DNA of 26,363 bases from a virus, in the IMG/VR virus record IMGVR_UViG_3300010151_000124, positions 1-26,363 of that record. One strand, written 5' to 3'. Each line of letters starts with the position of its first letter. Positions within the stretch are counted from its first letter, which is position 1. Positions 21,816 to 26,363 of this stretch are shown here, piece after piece. The position numbers and the translations under genes are program-made. The notes under the pieces are model-generated. The model worked only from the letters and a program-made list of their open reading frames with translations. It was not told the origin of the DNA and ran no database searches.

Positions 21816-22707
21816 ATGTATATTCTCCTATTGAATTTAATTTTCTTGCTTTAAGCAAGTTTGTTGGTTTAATAACTAGTTCTCGCTCTTTCGAGCCCAT
21901 ATAATTACAATATCGATCCCAACAATCAATATTGAAATACCACGGTAACCTTATTACCTCCACATTATCTAATATAACACAATTAAAGATTTTGTCAAGC
22001 GTAAAATGTCTTGCAGAGTATCTTTCTTCGATCGGCAGTGATTTTGTTGGATATCGTCCATCACGACGGTCACTGCTGGGGTCCCAAAAGCCGGTGCCCT
22101 CTCGCACAACTCTCCTGAATTTAACAAAATCATTTTTATCAAATGTGAATCCTAAATACTCTCCATCTCGAATTGTTTTATTGTTGTATGATAAGTAAAA
22201 AGGCTCGTTGCTAGATATTTTCTTTCGATGTTGTCGCAAAATTTTTGGATCATAGACGCCATACGGAAAAGCGACATAGTATCGTGAAGGGATCAGCCAT
22301 TTACTCATTTTTGCTGCAATTTTAAACGCAGTGAGGGCTCCATGCAAAACGCTCCAGCCCAGCGAATCTCGCTTGTCCCTATCCTTCGGATGAATTGGCA
22401 CATAAAATATGGGTATAATTTTTTTACTTTCACTCGGGAATCTGTCAAAGGTCCTATTTGCCCAAACGGGATCAAGAATGAAGTCGCCTACCCTATGCCG
22501 TATCAGCGGAGACACATCATCATTGCAGATAACCCAAATTGTCTCACAACCGGCCCAGGCGCACTCCACCACAGCGCGCTCGACAGCTGTGTAGCTTGGC
22601 GCAATCGGCATCATACAATCAGACCACTCGAATCCGAAATCCAATTCCTTACCAGCAACGGGAATAATCCCCGCCAAGTGAAAAGTTTTTTTATCGCGAT
22701 TTTCCAT
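21799..22707 (-). CDS. Nucleotidyltransferase-like conserved marine-phage protein
   Basis: 302 residues from ATG 22707 (a TTG at 22719 is also open). The start HLAGIIPVAGKELDFGFEW and CAWAGCETIWVICNDD recall GT-A-fold nucleotidyltransferases with their IPAAG and A-GC--I-V patterns, though the usual metal-binding Asp is not clear. Later segments FYVPIHPKDRDKRDSLGW, RYYVAFPYGVY and SLPIEERYSARHF are, as I recall them, conserved in related marine-phage proteins. The role is unknown; a glycan or DNA-base modification function would fit the fold. It is paired with the next upstream gene. Confidence 0.6.
   Translation of the reverse strand: MENRDKKTFHLAGIIPVAGKELDFGFEWSDCMMPIAPSYTAVERAVVECAWAGCETIWVICNDDVSPLIRHRVGDFILDPVWANRTFDRFPSESKKIIPIFYVPIHPKDRDKRDSLGWSVLHGALTAFKIAAKMSKWLIPSRYYVAFPYGVYDPKILRQHRKKISSNEPFYLSYNNKTIRDGEYLGFTFDKNDFVKFRRVVREGTGFWDPSSDRRDGRYPTKSLPIEERYSARHFTLDKIFNCVILDNVEVIRLPWYFNIDCWDRYCNYMGSKERELVIKPTNLLKARKLNSIGEYTYEYDS
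21971..21998 (-). promoter_or_regulatory. Candidate internal promoter upstream of dnaE
   Basis: Inside the nucleotidyltransferase-like gene the minus strand has TTGACA (21993-21998), 16 nt, TATATT (21971-21976). It may be chance, since the sequence is also coding, but it could add transcription of the 74-residue gene and dnaE. Confidence 0.3.
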
Positions 22708-23602
22708 AGAACTGCTCAACCAGCTTTGCCATGTAGGCTTTATCGTCTGATGTGTGAGAAATTAAATTTTCAGCATCGAGGTTCATAATTTTGACACTCT
22801 CAAATGGCGAAAGATATTCTAAACTTGAAAAACCCTTTAACTCCCTTTTTGTTGCTTCAACCTTAATTGCTAGGTGTCGCGACGACGAAGGATCTTTTGA
22901 CTGGCGGCCGTTCTTTTTTCCGCGGATACCGTGTGTTCGCATTAAGTCCTCAATTTTAAATCTTGCGTATGTGTCGGAGTAATTAAAATCTTGGAGCTGG
23001 GCTTCGGATAAGTAAGATATGGCCACAAGATCCTTAAAGTCGTGATTTCCATCAATTCGACTGGAAGGGTAAAAATACACACATCTCACAAAGTCTGATT
23101 TCGTTTCTATCTTGTCAAAGGCATGCACTGTGCCAGACTTTACACTCATCCAGTCTAAGACCTCGTATTTTGCCTCTTGTTTTCGAGTAGGAAGCCCCTC
23201 AATATTGTCATCATGAAAAACCAGAAGCTCACCAAACTTAAACTTTACAAATCTCGAATATTCGGTCGAGACCCTAAGCGTGTTCTCATCTTCTATGCGA
23301 ATTGTGCGCGCTTTGTCCGACAAGGGCAGAAGGCCAGAAAGAGAAAGCAAATAAATCAATCTAGCCCAAACTATTTGTTTCGAAATACCAGCTGGTTCGG
23401 TACCGTGCGGCACTCTAAGAACTTGTGTCTCTATGTTTGCTGCAATTTGGCCTGCTTTGGTTTCGACATCAAACGCTTCAAAAAAATGATATACTTTTGG
23501 ATCTGTATATATAGCCGGTATGTTATTGATATATGCGTACAGCAATGCAGATAAGTCGTTTCCAATTATTAATTTATCGTATTCATATACGTGATTCTTC
23601 AA
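22691..23602 (-). CDS. Conserved marine-phage protein with Rossmann-like start, 303 aa
   Basis: The N-terminus YDKLIIGNDLSALLYAYINN looks like the beta-alpha start of a FAD/NAD-binding Rossmann fold, although the full GxGxxG is not present. Later parts include KQIVWARLIYLLSLSGLLPL and a C-terminal helical region. As I recall them, similar genes lie beside the nucleotidyltransferase-like gene in other marine phages, which suggests a shared pathway. ATG at 23602 overlaps the metzincin gene by 4 nt. Function unknown. Confidence 0.6.
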   Translation of the reverse strand: MKNHVYEYDKLIIGNDLSALLYAYINNIPAIYTDPKVYHFFEAFDVETKAGQIAANIETQVLRVPHGTEPAGISKQIVWARLIYLLSLSGLLPLSDKARTIRIEDENTLRVSTEYSRFVKFKFGELLVFHDDNIEGLPTRKQEAKYEVLDWMSVKSGTVHAFDKIETKSDFVRCVYFYPSSRIDGNHDFKDLVAISYLSEAQLQDFNYSDTYARFKIEDLMRTHGIRGKKNGRQSKDPSSSRHLAIKVEATKRELKGFSSLEYLSPFESVKIMNLDAENLISHTSDDKAYMAKLVEQFYGKSR

Positions 23603-24150
23603 TCGGCCTCCCGCTTAAGCCCCGATGCATTGTGGCCACCATATTGCCATGACGGATGCATCATATGATATTTTCTGTAGTAATGTTTCCAACCAATTGC
23701 ATGGCCGATTTCATGTTCCACTACCCTCTCCGTGGTCGCATACATTCTGTGGATGTATATCTTTGCGGTCAATATCTCTCTTGTATCATTAACTATAAGA
23801 GTCCTGGTTAATGCCATATTCGGTCCCACAAAAGTGTTATCAGGCAAGCTGATTGTTATTTTTCCCGTAAGATCTTCAAGCATCAAACAGTCGACGTTAT
23901 CATAAATCTTACCAAAATTATACCCCAATTTTTTCCAATAATTAAGGGATAATTGCACCCTGCTCTTTGTAACCGGTGCACTCTTGCAGATGTGCACCGT
24001 AGGAACAGTGTACCATTGACCATGCCTCTGTGGTGGGCCAATCTGAATCACCTCATATTCTTCTACTAATTCTGTTTCTTGAGCCTGCTCGTATATCTTA
24101 GCTGGGGTACACCCCACCAAAGAAAACAAAAGCAATATTATATACCGCAA
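23599..24150 (-). CDS. Metzincin-type metalloprotease lipoprotein
   Basis: TTG at 24150 behind GGAGGTG. A hydrophobic signal leads to the lipobox LVGC with Cys14. Near the C-terminus VVEHEIGHAIGWKHYYRKYHMM holds the full zinc-binding HExxHxxGxxH motif (146-156) and a Met-turn HMMH (162-165), as in metzincins/matrixins. The protein would be lipid-anchored in a membrane and cleave proteins in the periplasm or outside. No inhibitory propeptide cysteine switch is seen. It is unusual for a phage. It is the first of the block leading down to dnaE. Confidence 0.85.
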   Translation of the reverse strand: MRYIILLLFSLVGCTPAKIYEQAQETELVEEYEVIQIGPPQRHGQWYTVPTVHICKSAPVTKSRVQLSLNYWKKLGYNFGKIYDNVDCLMLEDLTGKITISLPDNTFVGPNMALTRTLIVNDTREILTAKIYIHRMYATTERVVEHEIGHAIGWKHYYRKYHMMHPSWQYGGHNASGLKREAD

Positions 24151-24169
24151 ATATTCACACCTCCATTAC

Positions 24170-24550
24170 TTAAATAGTAATAAGATCAAATGCTTTATTA
24201 ATTGCTCTCCTAAATTTATCAGAAATATCGTAGTCTTCTATCTGTTCTAGTCTTAAAAATTTATATTTATCGTGTTCTTCGCTTAATTTGATTGTCCCAA
24301 CTGGCATTTTCGTAAAATAAAATGTCACTTTGCCTTCAACATACATTTTTGTTGGATTCTTAATAATCAGGCCAGTCTCTTCGTATGTCTCCCTGATAAG
24401 TCCATCTTCTGGATTTTCGCCAACAATTAGATGCCCGCCCGGGAGATCCCATTGGCCAAGGTATTTCTCGTTCATCGAGAGGCGGAGGATGAGGAAACGA
24501 TTTGTCTTGCTTAAGATTACCACCTTCGAAACATAATCAGTGTCACTCAT
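24170..24550 (-). CDS. Nudix hydrolase
   Basis: 126 residues. The Nudix box is complete at 39-61: GHLIVGE, seven residues, then RETYEETGL. The preceding QWDLPGG strand is typical. Nudix enzymes hydrolyse nucleoside diphosphate derivatives; the substrate cannot be named. Its place beside the RNR and GroES genes suggests nucleotide housekeeping. ATG overlaps the small membrane-protein gene by 8 nt. Confidence 0.9.
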   Translation of the reverse strand: MSDTDYVSKVVILSKTNRFLILRLSMNEKYLGQWDLPGGHLIVGENPEDGLIRETYEETGLIIKNPTKMYVEGKVTFYFTKMPVGTIKLSEEHDKYKFLRLEQIEDYDISDKFRRAINKAFDLITI

Positions 24551-24692
24551 TCTTCGATCTAGACCTATATCCTAAAAAGCAAAGAGATGCTGATGCGAAT
24601 GCCATAATGGTGAGGGTGTGGCTGCTCATAGCAATTCCAAGCATTATAAGCCCGATATTCAACCCTATGGCCACTAGACAAAGTTCTTTCAC
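24543..24692 (-). CDS. Small membrane protein, 49 aa
   Basis: GTG at 24692 opens a 49-codon frame ending in TGA that overlaps the Nudix start. Two hydrophobic stretches (ELCLVAIGLNIGLIMLGIAM and TIMAFASASLCFLGY) suggest two membrane helices, with a basic tail YRSRSKNE. No clear ribosome site is seen, so confidence is moderate. No family is recognised. Confidence 0.45.
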   Translation of the reverse strand: MKELCLVAIGLNIGLIMLGIAMSSHTLTIMAFASASLCFLGYRSRSKNE

Positions 24693-24709
24693 ATAATTAA
24701 CTAGTAAAA

Positions 24710-24994
24710 CTACGTGTCAAGGCGCCCAATTATATGATTTTCTAAAATAACGTGGTATTTTTTACCATTGAAACCCACTTCCTCAATCATCGATCGATTG
24801 ACTATAAAGGTTGATCCGATGATAAGGTTGCCAATTTGAGTACAGTCGCCGGCACTATCGAGTAGTCGCACAGCAGCATGATGATCAAGTGTAGGCTTGT
24901 AGTTTTCTGGTAATAAAATACCTAGGTCAGTCTCTTGCTGTTCAAGTTCGATTAACTCGATTAACAAGTGACGATTCATTGGTTTCAATCGCAT
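24710..24994 (-). CDS. GroES / gp31-like co-chaperonin
   Basis: 94 residues from ATG 24994 (MRLKPMNRHLLIELIE); a TTG at 25000 is also open. The N-terminal strand and the short mobile loop TDLGILLPENYKP with the GroEL-contacting ILL are characteristic of GroES and T4 gp31/CocO. The rest forms the barrel. It should cap the phage GroEL at 8308-9885 or the host GroEL. The genes are 15 kb apart. It overlaps the preceding zinc-ribbon gene by 53 nt. Confidence 0.88.
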   Translation of the reverse strand: MRLKPMNRHLLIELIELEQQETDLGILLPENYKPTLDHHAAVRLLDSAGDCTQIGNLIIGSTFIVNRSMIEEVGFNGKKYHVILENHIIGRLDT

Positions 24995-25199
24995 TGTCAA
25001 TAACTCCCTTATGTGTGTTATATTCGTTGTGTGTTAAAAATGTCCACTCTCTTTTGCTGCAATGCTTGCAAAAAAGACATATAGCAACATTATCGCCCAA
25101 CTTTGCCTCAATGGTGCCAGTTGGTAGCCAAAAATGCTGCTTGGCGCCTTTACAGCGGCCTTTGCTCAAATAGTTGGGCAGCAAATGATTTAATTTCAA
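24942..25199 (-). CDS. Zinc-ribbon hypothetical protein, 85 aa
   Basis: TTG at 25199 has GAGG 6 nt upstream and follows the RNR stop closely. The protein starts KLNHLLPNYLSKGRCKGAKQ and has a beta-rich core (HFWLPTGTIEAKL) and a CxxC pair, CLFCKHCSKREWTFLT; with the earlier Cys it can bind zinc. The last 17 codons overlap the GroES gene. No family is recognised; the frame could be shorter in use. Confidence 0.5.
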   Translation of the reverse strand: MKLNHLLPNYLSKGRCKGAKQHFWLPTGTIEAKLGDNVAICLFCKHCSKREWTFLTHNEYNTHKGVIDNAIETNESSLVNRVNRT

Positions 25200-25207
25200 A
25201 GTACACC

Positions 25208-26363
25208 TCACAAAGTACAATTGTCCCCATCACAAAATTTAGTTCCGGCGCCTGCCTTATCTGTCTCAATTTTTGTAACTGGGGTGGTTTTACTGGCCAT
25301 CTCTTCGTACCGCTCTTTGGTTATAGGCTCATACGGGGCCTGGACATAGCCAGTCTCCTCATATCTTAAAAACGAAACGGCCTTCAGACGACTTTCGTAC
25401 ATCTCCAATGCATGCTTAATTTGGGGGCCCTCTTCGGGCTTAAAAGAAACAGTGATCGACACAGAGTTATCGGCCCAGTAGTGCTGATATTGTGCTGCAA
25501 TTTCTAATTGTTCCCACATGCTGATGTCTCTCTTTCCTTTGGAGAAGTAAGGCTCGTGAATTGGAAATTCTACGACAGAAGTATTCGGTGAATACTCGTC
25601 ATCTTCTATATTGTAACCGCTTTCTTGCAGAGTGTCAAGTAAATCTGAATTTTTCGAAAATCTCACGCGCCTGATATAGTATTCATCTTCTGGAAAGTGT
25701 ACGCCCGGTGTGGAGCCATTCAATAACGAAACTGTGCCAGAAGGCTTAATACTCGTTACGCGGACAGAGCGTGGTATACAGAGCCAATCAGAATACTCTT
25801 CGTCTAATTGCTGAACGTGGCTATATGCGTTGTCGCACCACTCAAACATTGTTCTGCGCCCGTGTTTGTTGAACGCTTGGATAACCCCAGACTGAGACAG
25901 TCCAATGCGACGATTTTTTAACATAATTGCATTTGTTTCGGGCCAGTGAGTATTGACAAGCGTCACAGTCTTCCCATACAGGTAAGCGATCTTTAGTGTT
26001 TTGATATAATCTTCATAGGTATCATGCTTGGCTGGGTATGTTTCTACCAAACAGCAAAGCTCTGCGTCCTCTAATTGCTGTTCAACGCATGGATTAAACC
26101 CCATGACATTTCGATCATCGTCGCGAGGGGCATCTTTAAATCTGCCGCGAGTTCTGGCGTTTTCAAGCCAGATATAGCCGGGCTCTCCATTCTTTTGACT
26201 TTGCTCTGCGTGCCAGGAATAATCCATTCCAACAACGGCCTCAAAGGAATTATTTGAGCCCCATCGATGATGCATAAGTTTTTCTTGATCGTTCTTCATT
26301 GTCAGGTACGGCTTATCGCTGTATCCACCAAGAGCCAGCGCAGCAGAGCGGCGAACGTTTCCT
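25208..26363 (-). CDS. Class II (adenosylcobalamin) ribonucleoside-triphosphate reductase, C-terminal part
   Basis: The gene runs off the right edge, so only the 3' part is seen; the frame is open to 26363 and begins in the middle of GNVRRSA. Catalytic parts present: GFNPCVEQQL with the active-site Cys and Glu, VTSIKPSGTVSLLNGSTPG, and a C-terminal redox pair CDGDNC. The order and the YGKTVTLVNTHWPETNA and NRRIGLSQSG segments match the monomeric B12-dependent enzymes of the Lactobacillus type. It makes dNTPs without oxygen or a separate R2 subunit, but needs B12 from the host. Glutaredoxin at 6755 could reduce it. Confidence 0.93.
   Translation of the reverse strand, partial: GNVRRSAALALGGYSDKPYLTMKNDQEKLMHHRWGSNNSFEAVVGMDYSWHAEQSQKNGEPGYIWLENARTRGRFKDAPRDDDRNVMGFNPCVEQQLEDAELCCLVETYPAKHDTYEDYIKTLKIAYLYGKTVTLVNTHWPETNAIMLKNRRIGLSQSGVIQAFNKHGRRTMFEWCDNAYSHVQQLDEEYSDWLCIPRSVRVTSIKPSGTVSLLNGSTPGVHFPEDEYYIRRVRFSKNSDLLDTLQESGYNIEDDEYSPNTSVVEFPIHEPYFSKGKRDISMWEQLEIAAQYQHYWADNSVSITVSFKPEEGPQIKHALEMYESRLKAVSFLRYEETGYVQAPYEPITKERYEEMASKTTPVTKIETDKAGAGTKFCDGDNCTL

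Noticed and set aside
24690-24723. TTGACA with weak AATTAT as promoter for the Nudix gene
   Set aside because: The -10 is poor and would overlap the start of the small membrane-protein gene.
1-26363. tRNA genes, CRISPR arrays and insertion sequences
   Set aside because: No cloverleaf, regular spaced repeats or transposase was seen on reading both strands; almost all of the sequence is occupied by protein genes.

Overview
The window looks like part of a marine tailed-phage genome, probably a large myovirus related to the T4-like marine phages. The reasons are tightly packed short genes with 1-17 nt overlaps, nearly all on the minus strand, and a mix of phage-carried metabolic genes: class II ribonucleotide reductase, glutaredoxin, dUTPase, Nudix hydrolase, an IMP dehydrogenase/GMP reductase, GroEL plus a GroES/gp31-like co-chaperonin, and two ClpP-like proteins. 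There are also a D12-type methyltransferase homologue, an HNH-AP2 homing endonuclease and several small proteins resembling conserved marine-phage families. Replication is represented by a full-length bacterial-type DNA polymerase III alpha subunit. No tRNA, rRNA, CRISPR array or insertion sequence was seen. No photosynthesis gene is present, so nothing here indicates a cyanobacterial host. The Asp-Thr-Gly-rich tail of one lipoprotein is reminiscent of exported proteins of Myxococcota/Bdellovibrionota-like bacteria, which is only a weak host hint.

Layout, left to right. 1-1121: small unrecognised genes on the minus strand, with two matching promoter-like motifs in the gaps. 1232-2050: the only convincing plus-strand gene, an exported OmpA-like/VWA fusion. 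2052-3528: small proteins including a DUF3006-like one. 3587-5535: an envelope block made of a 37-residue membrane peptide, a VWA lipoprotein and an exported trypsin-like protease. 5607-8290: cupin, altered D12 methyltransferase homologue, glutaredoxin, small proteins and a C-terminally anchored membrane protein. 8308-9885: groEL behind a near-consensus sigma-70 promoter. 9949-13808: a possible nuclease-like protein, an L,D-transpeptidase-like enzyme, ClpP-1, a membrane-anchored protein, a terminator and an acidic scaffold-like protein. 13872-16794: zinc-binding sigma region-4-like protein, a conserved marine-phage protein, GMP reductase-like enzyme, zinc-finger protein, dUTPase, GapR-like protein and an SH3-like protein, read from a perfect-consensus sigma-70 promoter. 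16844-21401: ClpP-2, HNH-AP2 endonuclease and DnaE. 21382-24150: two small proteins, a nucleotidyltransferase-like and a Rossmann-like protein, and a metzincin lipoprotein. 24170-26363: Nudix, small membrane protein, GroES-like, zinc-ribbon protein and the 3' part of the RNR gene, which runs off the right edge.

RNR, glutaredoxin, dUTPase, Nudix and GMP reductase form a nucleotide-supply module for the phage polymerase. GroEL and GroES form a folding module. The sigma-like factor probably switches transcription after host sigma-70 promoters have been used. The most unusual part is a set of four exported proteins (OmpA-VWA, VWA lipoprotein, trypsin-like protease, metzincin lipoprotein) that would act in the envelope or outside the infected cell, suggesting virus-directed surface remodelling. 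A D12 methyltransferase homologue that has lost its DPPY motif, and a ClpP pair of which one has Asn at the catalytic Asp position, are the other main oddities.
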